Notes under the pieces: model-generated | Databases searched by the model: none | The model's input: only the letters and a program-made list of their open reading frames with translations | What the model was told of the DNA's origin: nothing | Shown here: one piece after another, positions 1-8,940 of the stretch | Layout: each line of letters begins with the position of its first letter | How positions within the stretch are numbered: position 1 is the first letter of the stretch | Program-made: the position numbers and the translations under genes | Assembly (NCBI GenBank): GCA_002919305.1 | Contig: PKFB01000061.1 | Location: 1 to 64,000, forward strand | Source of the DNA: Actinomycetales bacterium | GTDB lineage: Bacteria > Actinomycetota > Actinomycetes > Mycobacteriales > Micromonosporaceae | Reading direction: 5' to 3' | Length of the DNA stretch: 64,000 bases

Positions 1-460
1 AGGGGGCAGGAGCAGGGGGTGGCGTCGGGGACGCAGATGACGTGGAGGGCTCGGGTTCGGGGGAGGGGGAGCGGGTGTCCGGACGGGTGGTCCCGCGCTG
101 CGCCCGTTCAGCAGCGGTGGCGCGTTGAATAGCTTCACTGTCCGGGATGGGCGAGGCCGGGTTGGTCAGATTCGAGCCCTCCGCGTCAAATGACTGCGCC
201 GTGGAGTACACGGAGGCATCGGCTTGTGATGACGGAGTGTAAAAGCCGATGCCTAAGGCTCCGGTTGTCGTCACCGCTAGAGCCAGGGACAGCAGGGCGA
301 GAGCCCGGGGATGGGGTGTCTGCTTTGTGTCCTGAAGCGCCTGAAGGGGCGCTAAAGAGCGGATAAACTCCGCCAAACGGGATGTTGCGGGGGGCGAAAG
401 ATGGTGCCGACCCCGTCGATGTCGGCGGGTCACGATCAGCAGCCCTTCGCTCGGGAACAT
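1..460 (-). CDS. Exported or membrane-anchored Ser/Pro-rich protein, C-terminus cut off by the window edge
   Basis: An open frame runs from an ATG at 460 to the left edge without a stop (at least 153 residues). The N-terminus is basic (VTRRHRRGRHH) and is followed by a loop and one hydrophobic segment at about residues 54-72 (RALALLSLALAVTTTGALG). After it comes a low-complexity part rich in Ser, Pro, Thr and Glu. This layout fits an actinobacterial cell-wall or secreted enzyme with a linker between its anchor and a C-terminal domain outside the window; NlpC/P60, Rpf-like and CAP proteins are built this way. No catalytic domain is visible, so the function is unknown. It is divergent from the ABC exporter operon that starts at 661. 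Confidence 0.6.
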   Translation of the reverse strand, partial: MFPSEGLLIVTRRHRRGRHHLSPPATSRLAEFIRSLAPLQALQDTKQTPHPRALALLSLALAVTTTGALGIGFYTPSSQADASVYSTAQSFDAEGSNLTNPASPIPDSEAIQRATAAERAQRGTTRPDTRSPSPEPEPSTSSASPTPPPAPAP

Positions 461-660
461 TACAGCGGGTGACCGTACCTGCCGGGTATCGCCGCTAAAT
501 TCGCTAAACCGGGCAATCTTGGCGCGTTTGTGATCCATTTCACGCGTGTCGTATCTGGCGGAGAAGAGCTATTTCCTGTAGTGCGCTCTCCCGCCTCGGG
601 TGCGCGGTAATGGCGTCAATCCCGTTGACGCATCCTGGATGAGTCGGGCTTGGATGGAAT
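461..660. other. Divergent intergenic region
   Basis: These 200 bases separate the minus-strand exported protein (start 460) from the plus-strand ABC operon (start 661), so they should hold two outward promoters. It is less GC-rich than the genes and includes the near-duplicate pair GCTAAATTCGCTAAACC. I looked for a c-di-AMP (ydaO-type) riboswitch because of the cell-wall-like gene to the left, but did not see its conserved blocks. Confidence 0.4.
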
Positions 661-1674
661 GTGTCCTTAATCGAGGTACGCGAGCTAACCAAGGAGTATG
701 TCCGCCCGAAGCGGGTGACCGGCCCGTTTGGGGCTATCCGAACATTCTTCTCGCGGGAGTATGACCGCACCCTCGCCGTGGCTGGCGTCAGTTTCAGCGT
801 CGCCGCAGGTGAGATCGTCGGTTATCTCGGCCCCAATGGGGCTGGAAAATCGACCACGATCAAACTGCTCACCGGCGTGCTTCGCCCGACCAGCGGCACA
901 GTGACGATTGTCGGGCCGGAGGGCCCCATGGTGCCGTGGCGGGACCGGGAGCGGAACGCGCGTCACATCGGGGTGGTTTTCGGGCAGCGCAGCCAACTGT
1001 GGTGGGATCTGCCGCTGGAGGAGTCATTTCAGCTCATCAAAGCGCTGTACGACATTCCGTCGGCACGGTACGCGCGTACGCTCGGGCGGCTGCGGGAGCT
1101 GCTGGGGCTGGACGAGTTCATCAACACCCCTGTCCGACACCTGAGCCTGGGACAGCGGATGCGGGGGGATCTGGCCGCGGCCCTGCTGCATGAGCCGCCC
1201 CTGCTGTACCTGGATGAACCGACCGTTGGCTTGGATGTGCTGGCCAAGGAGACCGTACGGTCCTTTGTCGAGGAGACCAACCGGACCAGCGGCACCACCA
1301 TCCTGCTGACCACGCACGACCTGGCCGATGTTGAGCGACTGTGCCGCCGGATCATCCTGATCGACCACGGACGAGTGCTCTACGACGGATCAACCCACGG
1401 GCTGATTGCCCGGTACGCCCCGTACCGCGACGTGGTGGTGCGGTTGGACCCGGATCAGCCCGAACCGAGCCAGGGACCCCAGTGGCGGGTGGGTCAGTTC
1501 ATCGCCGAGCGGGACCTCGACGGCGCGTGGCGGTTTTCGATCCCCCGTGATCTGCCGATCCACACCCTGCTGACGGGGATCAGCGTGGAGTGGCGGGTGC
1601 ATGACCTGACCGTGGAACAGCCGGACCTGGAGGCGGTGATCAAGCGGCTGTACGGCGAGCGGAGAGCGCTGTGA
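661..1674 (+). CDS. ABC-2 type exporter ATP-binding protein (COG4586-like)
   Basis: This is the cytoplasmic ATPase of an ABC-2 exporter. Walker A is GPNGAGKST at residues 57-65, the signature LSLGQRMRGDLAAALLHEP lies near residue 161, Walker B/D-loop LLYLDEPTVGLD follows near 182, and the H-loop is TTHD. A long N-terminal extension (ITF-FSREYDRTLAV type) precedes Walker A, as in COG4586 proteins. At 337 residues it is longer than a bare NatA-type ATPase, and the extra C-terminal part may be regulatory. The start is a GTG. The next gene begins inside its stop codon (GTGA overlap at 1671-1674). Two membrane partners follow, so it is the first gene of a complete three-gene exporter operon. The substrate is unknown. 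Confidence 0.92.
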   Translation: MSLIEVRELTKEYVRPKRVTGPFGAIRTFFSREYDRTLAVAGVSFSVAAGEIVGYLGPNGAGKSTTIKLLTGVLRPTSGTVTIVGPEGPMVPWRDRERNARHIGVVFGQRSQLWWDLPLEESFQLIKALYDIPSARYARTLGRLRELLGLDEFINTPVRHLSLGQRMRGDLAAALLHEPPLLYLDEPTVGLDVLAKETVRSFVEETNRTSGTTILLTTHDLADVERLCRRIILIDHGRVLYDGSTHGLIARYAPYRDVVVRLDPDQPEPSQGPQWRVGQFIAERDLDGAWRFSIPRDLPIHTLLTGISVEWRVHDLTVEQPDLEAVIKRLYGERRAL

Positions 1675-2483
1675 GGACGCGGGTACGCCGGATCTGGCGG
1701 GGCTGGTATGGATACGCGCGGTTGATGTTCCTGACGGTCCTGCAGTACCGCGTCGCTGTCTTATCCAGCGCCGCGCTCAGCGTGGTGTGGATTCTGTTGT
1801 TGACCAGGGTGTGGACGGCTGTCTATGGAGAGCGCGGCCTGGTCGAGGGCTTCGATCTGGAGACCCTGATCGTGTATCTGACGCTGGTCAACCTCCAGAA
1901 CGTGATCATGAGCAACAGCGTCACCCGCATCATCACCGAGCGGGTACGCGTCGGCACGGTGCTGTTCGACATCGCACGTCCGATGCCGCTGATCAGTCAA
2001 CTGATCGCCCAACAGGCCGGCCAGTCGGTGGGGGTGTGTGGATTCGTGCTGCTGGCGGCGCCATTCGCGGCGTTGGTGGGCGGGCTGGCGCCTCCGGCCG
2101 ATCTGGGTGCCGCGGTCACCTACCCGGTGGCGCTGACGCTGGGGTGGCTGATTAATACGCTTCTGGCCATTCTGGTTGGCCTGGCCACGTTCTGGGCCAT
2201 GGAGATCGGCGGTTTCACTTTGCTGTACCAGGTGGTGGCCGGTTTTCTGTCCGGGACCAGTGTGCCGGTGGTGTTTTTCCCCGGGGTGTTCGGCGTGATC
2301 GTGGAGCTGCTGCCGTTCCGCTTCACCGGGTACGTGCCGGCCGCCGTCTACGTCGGGCAGATCGATGGCGTGGCGGTGCTCCGCACGATGGGGTGGGCCG
2401 TGGTGTGGATCGTGCTGTTAGGCGGACTGCTCGCCCTGGTGTGGGGGCGGGCGTACCGCAAGGTGGTGGTCCAGGGTGGCTAG
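1671..2483 (+). CDS. ABC-2 family membrane protein, first subunit (COG4587/PF06182-like)
   Basis: A 270-residue polytopic membrane protein with about six hydrophobic segments, no signal peptide and a basic N-terminus (RTRVRRIWRGWYGYARL). Clear membrane stretches include VAVLSSAALSVVWILLLTRV, the Ala/Leu-rich region around residues 120-140, and a C-terminal helix with WAVVWIVLLGGLLALVWG. It overlaps the upstream ATPase by 4 bases and the next permease by 8 bases, which implies translational coupling. Family knowledge: COG4586, COG4587 and COG3694 form one exporter in many actinobacteria. Its substrate has not been settled and cannot be read from this sequence. Confidence 0.85.
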   Translation: MRTRVRRIWRGWYGYARLMFLTVLQYRVAVLSSAALSVVWILLLTRVWTAVYGERGLVEGFDLETLIVYLTLVNLQNVIMSNSVTRIITERVRVGTVLFDIARPMPLISQLIAQQAGQSVGVCGFVLLAAPFAALVGGLAPPADLGAAVTYPVALTLGWLINTLLAILVGLATFWAMEIGGFTLLYQVVAGFLSGTSVPVVFFPGVFGVIVELLPFRFTGYVPAAVYVGQIDGVAVLRTMGWAVVWIVLLGGLLALVWGRAYRKVVVQGG

Positions 2484-3360
2484 GCCGCGGACTCTGCCTC
2501 AGCGCGAGGCGGTGGACAGCCCTGCCCGGGCCGGCCGTCGGGGTTGGCTTGTCACCCTGCGCCGCACCATCCGTCTGTACTGGATACTGCGACTCGCCGC
2601 CTGGCGTTCGGCCCTGCAGTACCGGTTGAACATCCTGTTCATGGTCGCGGCCGGGGTCGCCTACCAGGGGGTCGGGTTCGTTTTCGTCTGGGTTCTGCTG
2701 CACAGCTTCCCCACACTGGCCGGCTGGGGCCTACGGGAAGTACTGTTCCTGTACGGACTGAGGTTGGTCGCTCATGCCCTCTGGCTGGTCTGTTGCGACG
2801 GTTTCCAGCTGATCGATCGGGCAGTCCGCGAGGGGGAGTTCGAGCGGATGCTGCTGCGGCCGGTCAACCCCTTGATACAGCTGGCCACCTACGAACGGCA
2901 GTTGGATCCTTTCGGGGATCTCCTCACCGGTCTGACCATGTTCGGCATCGCCCTGGGCATCACCGACATCGACTGGACACTGTGGAAGGCCGTCTACTGT
3001 GTGCTGGCGGTCATCGGCGGTGCGCTGATCGAGGCGTCGTTCCATGTCGGAGTGGGATCTCTGGCATTCCGGTTACAGAATCTGCGGTCGGTTCAGCTGT
3101 TCATCGACGATTCCATGAGCATCCTGGGCTCGTATCCACACGGGATCTTCAGCCCGAGATTCCAGTGGTTCCTGACATTCACGATGCCGATTGCGTTCAT
3201 CGCCTACCTGCCCGCCAGCGTCCTGCTGGAACGGACCGATGGCCTGGTGGTTCCCGGTTGGTTGGGGTACGCCAGTCCGCTCGTCGGCGTTCTCGTATTC
3301 ATGCTGGCCTATCGGGTGTGGAGCTGGCAGATGCGGCATTACCAGGGGGTGGGGCACTGA
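2476..3360 (+). CDS. ABC-2 family membrane protein, second subunit (COG3694/PF06182-like)
   Basis: A 294-residue membrane protein and the third gene of the exporter operon. After a basic leader of about 30 residues it has about six membrane segments, with a conserved cytosolic block reading REGEFERMLLRPVNPLIQ near residue 120; the R-x-G-x-F-[ED]-x-x-L-x-R-P pattern is typical of this family. The annotated GTG start overlaps the previous gene, but the leader is poorly conserved in character, so translation may begin further in. The operon ends here: the next 600 bases carry no gene. It pairs with the 1671-2483 product as a heterodimeric channel. Confidence 0.83.
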   Translation: MARPRTLPQREAVDSPARAGRRGWLVTLRRTIRLYWILRLAAWRSALQYRLNILFMVAAGVAYQGVGFVFVWVLLHSFPTLAGWGLREVLFLYGLRLVAHALWLVCCDGFQLIDRAVREGEFERMLLRPVNPLIQLATYERQLDPFGDLLTGLTMFGIALGITDIDWTLWKAVYCVLAVIGGALIEASFHVGVGSLAFRLQNLRSVQLFIDDSMSILGSYPHGIFSPRFQWFLTFTMPIAFIAYLPASVLLERTDGLVVPGWLGYASPLVGVLVFMLAYRVWSWQMRHYQGVGH

Positions 3361-3962
3361 CGCCCTTCCAGGAGCGACAGGACCGGAGTGGGGCGGGCGG
3401 CTATGGCTTGCGCCCGCATCCTTATCTCGGTGGTGAGTCTTATCACAGTGGTGAGCGGCGTCGGAGCGATCTGGTGATCGTGTACCCCTCTGGCGTGGGA
3501 TAACGGCGGTCTCTACCCGGCCACTGCATGGTGCGGTGATGAGAAGCGCACCGCGCTTTGAGGACAGCTGTGCGGGGCCATATCGAGGAGGCCGGCGGGT
3601 TCGCGGGTGGACAACCAACCGGACGCCTCGGTTCCAGCACGACTTCCGGCATGACCGAATACCGAGCGGCGGGCCTGCCAGCGGGGCCATTGTCCAGTGG
3701 ATTCCGCATATGGCGGCTGCATTCCTCGACAGGGTGGCCCGCCCACGGGAATTCGTTGCGACCGGGATCGGTTTCTGTGGGTGGCGTGCGGGTGTGGGTG
3801 GTTTCACATTGCGTACGCGCGCCAGCGTAGCCAGCCGGGGCGGCCTTCTGGCGCACCTGATGCTTCCGGCGCGTACCGCCCTGAAAATTCGTTCAGGACG
3901 AGGGGAGGGCCTTCAGTAGACTTGGCGCTTCTTTGTCGTAGAGCAAGCGAGTCTGACCCACG
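3361..3962. other. Non-coding stretch between the ABC exporter operon and the ABC-F gene
   Basis: About 600 bases without a convincing gene on either strand: open frames here lack ribosome sites and recognisable protein character. A short direct repeat, CGGTGGTGAGTCTTATCACAGTGGTGAGC at about 3428-3456, repeats GTGGTGAG twice around a TTATCACA core. Nothing else structured was seen. Confidence 0.45.
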
Positions 3963-5588
3963 ATGATCACCGCCACTGGTCTGGAACTGCGTGCCGGAGC
4001 GCGCGTCTTGTTGTCCGACACCACCTTGCGAGTCCAGCCCGGTGACCGTATCGGGTTGGTCGGTCGTAACGGCGCCGGCAAAACCACGATGCTGAAGGTG
4101 CTCGCCGGTGAGGCGTTGCCGTACGCCGGACATGTGGAGCGGCGCGGCCCGGTGGGATATCTCCCTCAGGATCCTCGAGGGGTTGATCTGGACATCACCG
4201 CCCGGGATCGGGTGCTCTCCGCTCGTGGCCTGGACACGCTGCTGCATGAGATGGCCAAGCTGTCCGCGGCGTTGACCGAGGCAGCCGATGGGCGGGAGCA
4301 GGAGCGTCTGGTACGGCGGTACGGCGCCTTGGAGGATCAGTTCGCTGCTTTGGGTGGGTACGCGGCCGAGGCGGAGGCGGCGCGGATCTGCGCGAATCTG
4401 GGGTTGCCCGATCGGGTGCTCGCCCAACGGTTGGGGACGCTGTCGGGTGGACAGCGGCGGCGTGTGGAGCTGGCCCGCATCCTGTTCAGTGACACGGCTG
4501 AGGGGGAGGGCATCCTGCTGCTGGATGAGCCCACCAACCACCTTGACGCGGATTCCATTGTGTGGTTGCGGAACTTCCTCGCCGGGCATCGGGGCGGTCT
4601 GGTCGTCATCAGCCACGATGTGGGGCTGCTGGAGGCCGTGGTCAACAAGGTCTGGTACCTCGACGCCAATCGGGCACAGATCGACTTCTATTCGGTGGGG
4701 TGGAAGGCGTATCTGGAGCAACGTGAGGCCGATGAGCGTCGCCGGCGGAGGGAGCGCGTCAACGCCGAACGCAAGGCCAACGCCCTTCTGGCGCAGGCGG
4801 ACAAGATGCGGGCTAAGGCCACCAAGGCGGTCGCGGCCAAGAACATGATCCGGCGCGCCGAACGAATGCTGGCGAACCTGGAGGAGGAGCGGGTCGCCGA
4901 CAAGGTGGCGAAGGTGCGGTTCCCTACTCCAGTGCCGTGCGGTAAGACGCCCCTGCAGGCGCAGGGGCTGTCCAAGTCCTACGGCTCCCTGGAGGTCTTC
5001 ATCGACGTCAACATCGCGATCGACCGCGGTTCTCGGGTGGCGGTGCTTGGGCTCAACGGCGCCGGTAAAACCACCTTGTTGCGGATCCTGGCTGGGCATG
5101 AGCAGCCTGACACCGGTGAGGTGATCGCCGGACACGGCCTGCGGATCGGTTACTACGCCCAGGAACACGAGACGCTCGACACCGACCGTACGGTCATGGA
5201 GAACATGCGGTCCGCCGCCTCCACCGCGGCGTCGCCGGTGACCGATCCTGAACTGCGACGGATCCTGGGCTCCTTCCTGTTCAGTGGGCAGGATGTGGAC
5301 AAGCCCGCGGGGGTGCTCTCCGGGGGTGAGAAGACCCGGTTGGCCCTGGCCATGTTGGTGTGTTCTGGGGCGAACGTGCTGTTGCTGGACGAGCCCACCA
5401 ACAACCTCGACCCCGCCAGTCGGGAGCAGGTCCTCGACGCGATCGCCCGGTTCAGTGGCGCGATCGTTCTGGTGACCCACGATCCCGGAGCGGTGACCGC
5501 GCTCAAACCGGACCGCGCGATCCTGCTGCCTGACGGCACGGAGGACGCGTGGAGCGACGATCTGCTTGAGTTGGTCGAGCTGGCCTGA
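3963..5588 (+). CDS. ABC-F family ATPase (Rv1473-like)
   Basis: A soluble protein with two ABC domains and no membrane segment, as expected for ABC-F factors that act on ribosomes. The first Walker A is GRNGAGKTT at residues 34-42, the signature is LSGGQRRRVELARILF and Walker B ends LLLDEPTNHLD. The linker, from about residue 240, is rich in Arg, Glu and Lys (EQREADERRRRRERVNAERK), the P-site tRNA interaction motif region. The second domain has GLNGAGKTT, LSGGEKTRLALAML and LLLDEPTNNLD. All catalytic residues are present. At 541 residues it matches M. tuberculosis Rv1473, whose neighbours Rv1473A, Rv1472, Rv1474c and acn are also represented nearby. It could be a housekeeping translation factor or give ribosome protection against an antibiotic; the sequence does not decide. 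Confidence 0.93.
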   Translation: MITATGLELRAGARVLLSDTTLRVQPGDRIGLVGRNGAGKTTMLKVLAGEALPYAGHVERRGPVGYLPQDPRGVDLDITARDRVLSARGLDTLLHEMAKLSAALTEAADGREQERLVRRYGALEDQFAALGGYAAEAEAARICANLGLPDRVLAQRLGTLSGGQRRRVELARILFSDTAEGEGILLLDEPTNHLDADSIVWLRNFLAGHRGGLVVISHDVGLLEAVVNKVWYLDANRAQIDFYSVGWKAYLEQREADERRRRRERVNAERKANALLAQADKMRAKATKAVAAKNMIRRAERMLANLEEERVADKVAKVRFPTPVPCGKTPLQAQGLSKSYGSLEVFIDVNIAIDRGSRVAVLGLNGAGKTTLLRILAGHEQPDTGEVIAGHGLRIGYYAQEHETLDTDRTVMENMRSAASTAASPVTDPELRRILGSFLFSGQDVDKPAGVLSGGEKTRLALAMLVCSGANVLLLDEPTNNLDPASREQVLDAIARFSGAIVLVTHDPGAVTALKPDRAILLPDGTEDAWSDDLLELVELA

Positions 5589-5733
5589 GGAACGTTGTGG
5601 GAATTTAAGGGTCAGTGGCCCACACTCACTCTGTGTATCGCACGGGGGTGGAATCCCGGTCGCCTACCCGGCATTCGAGAAATGTTTCACGACGATTCGT
5701 TTCGCCGAGATACATTTCATTAACAGGAGTGTG

Positions 5734-5766
5734 TGAGGTCCCGCCTTCGAATAAGGCGGGACCTCA
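5734..5766. terminator. Perfect 14-bp hairpin between convergent genes
   Basis: The arms at 5734-5747 and 5753-5766 pair perfectly over 14 bp around a 5-base loop (CGAAT). It sits between the ends of the ABC-F gene (5588, plus) and the EEP hydrolase (5814, minus). No long T-run follows on either side, so it is probably a bidirectional terminator of the GC-hairpin kind common in actinobacteria. Confidence 0.75.
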
Positions 5767-5813
5767 TCCAAAAGCCCGGTCTCGACGCCGGTGAATAGCG
5801 CCGCTGCGGCGGC

Positions 5814-6635
5814 TCACAGAGAAGCCGGGACAGCGAGATCAACGATCACCGGCAGATGGTCAGAGGCGTCGGAGGCGACGACGGTTGCCGCGTAGGGGGT
5901 CACGTCAGGGGAAGTCAGGACATAGTCGATCCGCAGGAAGGGGGCGGTACTGTCGTAGGTGTACCCTGCCCCTTCGCCCACACGGGGCCAGACGTCGACC
6001 AGGGTCTGAGTGATATCGGCTATCTCCGGATCCTGTGGGCTCGCATTCAGATCTCCGACGAGAATGGTGGGCTCCGGCACCGCGTCGATTATTTTCCGGA
6101 TCGCCGCGGCTTGAGAAGCGCGCTCCAGGGAAGAATTGAACTGAAGATGAGTGTTGTATATTCTGACTGGGATGCCATCTACGTCTATCCGGGCGCACAT
6201 AAGGCCGCGTTGTTCAGACATTCCGATTCGAGGAAGCGGAATGTTGTGCCATTGCTGAATAGGGAAACGGGACAACAGCGCGGTACCGTACCGCCGACGG
6301 GGACGCCCGGGCTCGAGAGGATCTGCGTCGAGGTTAGCGCCGAATATTCCTCGCATTCCTAGTCGCTGGGCCAGCCAGAACGGCTGGTCAACGAACTGGC
6401 TGCGCGCTGAGAAGTGCTGGTCCACTTCTTGGAGGCCGACCACATCCGGATTTCCGTCCTCGATGGTACGCGCCACGCGCTCCAGATCCAATCTGCCGTC
6501 GGGCCCTTCACCGTGATGAATATTGAAAGTCATGATTCGAAGGCGACGGCCCGGTGGGGTTATCGATACCGGACCGCTCCGGGGGTCGTCCAGGTTTTCG
6601 GGGGCATCATCACGGTGGATGTGATTATCCGTCAC
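5814..6635 (-). CDS. Endonuclease/exonuclease/phosphatase (EEP) family hydrolase
   Basis: A 273-residue metal-dependent hydrolase of the EEP superfamily. The family motifs appear in order: MTFNIHHGEG near residue 35 (metal-binding Asn), VVGLQEVDQHF (metal-ligand Glu), YNTHLQF (catalytic His region), VGDLNASPQD (Asp and Asn), IDYVLTS, and the C-terminal DASDHLPV with the catalytic Asp-His pair. No signal peptide or membrane segment is visible, so it should be cytoplasmic. The superfamily covers DNases, phosphodiesterases and sphingomyelinases; nothing here selects a substrate. It stands alone and converges with the ABC-F gene. Confidence 0.9.
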   Translation of the reverse strand: MTDNHIHRDDAPENLDDPRSGPVSITPPGRRLRIMTFNIHHGEGPDGRLDLERVARTIEDGNPDVVGLQEVDQHFSARSQFVDQPFWLAQRLGMRGIFGANLDADPLEPGRPRRRYGTALLSRFPIQQWHNIPLPRIGMSEQRGLMCARIDVDGIPVRIYNTHLQFNSSLERASQAAAIRKIIDAVPEPTILVGDLNASPQDPEIADITQTLVDVWPRVGEGAGYTYDSTAPFLRIDYVLTSPDVTPYAATVVASDASDHLPVIVDLAVPASL

Positions 6636-7481
6636 CGGTGCTCCACTGCGTCGTCAGGGCTTTCCATTTAACCGATTCTATTTCTTGTGTGGAGCGCGGT
6701 CGGGAAAACATACTGCCTGGCGTCAGGATGTGGTCTGGGCCGTTTGTCGGTCACGGCGCCGCACCGCCGGCGTGAGTACCCACAGTGGACTGTCCATCGC
6801 GGTCTCATTGGCCGGGCCTTGCGGGCCAGGCGCTTCGGTACACCACGCTCCCTGCTGGGTGGGGGATGGCGGGCGGCAAGCAGTGGAAGCGCCGGGTACC
6901 GGCATTGATGCTCTCAAAACGGTGGCCGGGCGGGGCGGTGTCGCGGGCTCAAACCGGGCCTGAAGCGTCGGGTATGTCGGCTACCTCGATCACGATGAGT
7001 GAGCGGTATCCGTCCATAGTGTACAGTTAGGTAGGGCAGGTAGTAGTTATATAGTTGCGATGCGTAGTATGAAGGCGGGCGATCGAACTGTCGGTGAATC
7101 GTTTCAATGAGCGGGAGAAGGCGACCCGAGGGTGCGGCAAGTCGACGGTAGGAACGAACACGCCATACCGACTTCGGTGCGATACCGGCCGTGGAAAGGA
7201 AGTATGAGCGTGCCGGTCTGTGTGTTCACCTTGACCGCCTTGCTGTCCACGCCAGACCGATTCTCATGAGGATGACTCAAAGCATCAGGTCTCGGCTCGC
7301 ACATTCGGTCCGGGTTTGATCCGACGCCATCGATCATGACACGACACGCTATCGGGTACCTGACAGAACTGTGCGTGTCGGTTGGCTTCCGAGGGATTTC
7401 TGGCGCATGATCGTTCCTGGCGGTCTAATGAAGTGGGACCGCACAAACCGCTCACCGATAGACGTGAGGGAACGAGAAGAG
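6636..7481. other. Gene-poor region of 850 bases with an AT-richer patch
   Basis: No convincing coding sequence is seen on either strand. The part from about 7000 to 7090 is clearly less GC-rich than its surroundings (for example TAGTAGTTATATAGTTG). It may hold the promoter for the small HTH gene at 7482, or be a remnant of a lost gene. A minus-strand frame at 7104-7337 has no ribosome site and no family resemblance I can support. Confidence 0.4.
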
Positions 7482-7709
7482 ATGGCACCCACCGGCACCA
7501 GCACCAGCACGGAGAAAGGTCGCCGGATCGTCGGCACCGAGCGTGCGACGCTCGCGAAGGACTTGGTCAAGCGGTACACCCAGGGTGAGAGTATCCGGGC
7601 ATTGGCGGCTTCCACCGGTCGCTCGTACGGCTTCGTACATCGGGTTCTGACCGAGTCCGGTGTGCAATTGCGGCAGCGGGGCGGTGCCCGTCGCCGCAAG
7701 AAGTCCTGA
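7482..7709 (+). CDS. Small helix-turn-helix protein (Rv1473A-like)
   Basis: A 75-residue basic protein. The start is set at the ATG at 7482, preceded by the purine run GAACGAGAAGAG; an upstream GTG in frame would add 37 residues with no conserved character. The middle part (LAKDLVKRYTQGESIRALAASTGRSYGFVHRVLTESGVQL) is a helix-turn-helix of the kind that reads DNA as a very small regulator. The tail is strongly basic (RQRGGARRRKKS). Its size, fold and position near an ABC-F gene and an enoyl-CoA hydratase match Rv1473A of M. tuberculosis. The DNA target is unknown. Confidence 0.85.
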   Translation: MAPTGTSTSTEKGRRIVGTERATLAKDLVKRYTQGESIRALAASTGRSYGFVHRVLTESGVQLRQRGGARRRKKS

Positions 7710-7838
7710 TCGGAGCATGATGGCCCGGTGGAGGGAAGCACGCCTAGGGGCGGTGGCGTGTGCCCTGCGATACGGTGGTTTCGTGCAAGGCAGCGTCGCC
7801 TTTAACAAGACCGCCGGTCGATCACCGGGTCCCCAACC

Positions 7839-8612
7839 ATGACCCTCAACGCGGGGGTCCGTCTGACGGTCGACGGCGCCCTCGCCACCGTGACCCTGTG
7901 TCGTCCTGAGAAACTCAACGCTCAGACGCCGCAGATGTGGACCCGGCTGGCAGAGATCGGCCGGGCGCTGACCGGCGACATCCGCGTGGTCGTGGTCCGC
8001 GGTGAGGGCCGTGCGTTCTCCGCTGGCCTGGATCGGGCCGCCCTGCGGGGTGAACCGCTTCCGGGTGGGCCGTCGTTGGCTGAGATGGGCCAACTGCCAC
8101 CGGAGGAGTGTGAGGCCCTCATCGCGGACTACCAGCGAGCCTTCTCCTGGCTGAGTCGCCCGGACCTGGTATCGATCGCGGCCGTAGCCGGACCGGCCAT
8201 CGGAGCGGGCTTCCAACTGGCGTTGGCTTGTGACCTGAGGATCCTGGCCGACGACGCCCAACTGGCGATGCCCGAGACCACATTGGGCCTGGTACCCGAT
8301 TTGGGGGGTACCAAGCGCCTGGTCGACCTCGTGGGCTACGCGCGTGCTTTGGAGATCTGTCTGACCGGGCGTACTGTTAGGGCGGCCGAAGCCGCGGCTT
8401 TGGGGTTGGCCACGGTAGTGGTGCCGCGTCCGGAACTCGACGACGCCGTCGCGGATCTTGTCGCCGCCCTCCTGGCCGCGCCTCGGTCCGCGGCCATCGA
8501 AACCAAAGCCCTGCTGGCCGGTGCCGCCCGACGGAGTCAGGCCGAGCAGGAAGCAGCCGAACGTGCCGCCCAGACCCGCCTGCTGCGGGAACGGGCCGGC
8601 TTTGCAGAATGA
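7839..8612 (+). CDS. Enoyl-CoA hydratase/isomerase family protein (EchA12-like)
   Basis: A 257-residue crotonase-fold protein. The N-terminus has the usual ATVTLCRPEKLNAQT block, the first oxyanion-hole segment is GEGRAFSAGLDR near residue 65, and the second is AVAGPAIGAGFQLALACDLRI near residue 110. Glu at the acid/base region (MPETTLGLVPDLGGTKRL) is present, which supports hydratase or isomerase activity on an acyl-CoA. The C-terminal part (residues 200-257) is rich in Ala and Arg, as in trimer-forming crotonases. It begins 130 bases after the HTH gene and may be transcribed with it. The exact substrate cannot be named. Confidence 0.9.
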   Translation: MTLNAGVRLTVDGALATVTLCRPEKLNAQTPQMWTRLAEIGRALTGDIRVVVVRGEGRAFSAGLDRAALRGEPLPGGPSLAEMGQLPPEECEALIADYQRAFSWLSRPDLVSIAAVAGPAIGAGFQLALACDLRILADDAQLAMPETTLGLVPDLGGTKRLVDLVGYARALEICLTGRTVRAAEAAALGLATVVVPRPELDDAVADLVAALLAAPRSAAIETKALLAGAARRSQAEQEAAERAAQTRLLRERAGFAE

Positions 8613-8940
8613 CGGCGCGGACGGCGAGCGCGTGATCACGCGCGGACGTGGGAGTAAAACCACCCCGGGTTGGGGTTGTACGACGCGCGGACAACTGTCA
8701 TGCCTGTTCCGTCATCCGGTAACACCCCGGGTGCGCGGGTATCGACCCATCCTGGCACCAGAGCGTCTGCCCTCGGACCGTCCCTCTGGAGCGGTCCTGC
8801 GGATATGCCGATGTGTCACAGGCCTCGGGCAGGCTGAGCGGGAACGCGGCGAGCCGTTGGAGAAGTACAAGGCGGACGGTCGGACCGCTGGGGCGTCGTG
8901 AGGGGACACGGCGTCGCGTAAAGACGACGGGAGGTACGCC
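8613..8940. other. Intergenic region upstream of the ABC half-exporter
   Basis: About 330 bases without a gene. It contains a modest inverted repeat (GGACCG ... CGGTCC around 8778-8800) and ends in a strong ribosome site, GGGAGG, 6 bases before the ATG at 8941. No other structure is seen. Confidence 0.45.

Noticed and set aside
461-660. c-di-AMP (ydaO-type) riboswitch upstream of the left-edge exported protein
   Set aside because: The conserved blocks of this riboswitch could not be found on the minus strand; only the type of downstream gene suggested it.
7104-7337. Minus-strand open frame in the empty region, possibly a transposase (TnpB-like) remnant
   Set aside because: Only a short stretch (TLILPFHGRYRTEV) recalls the TnpB beta motif; no catalytic residues, no terminal repeats and no ribosome site are present.
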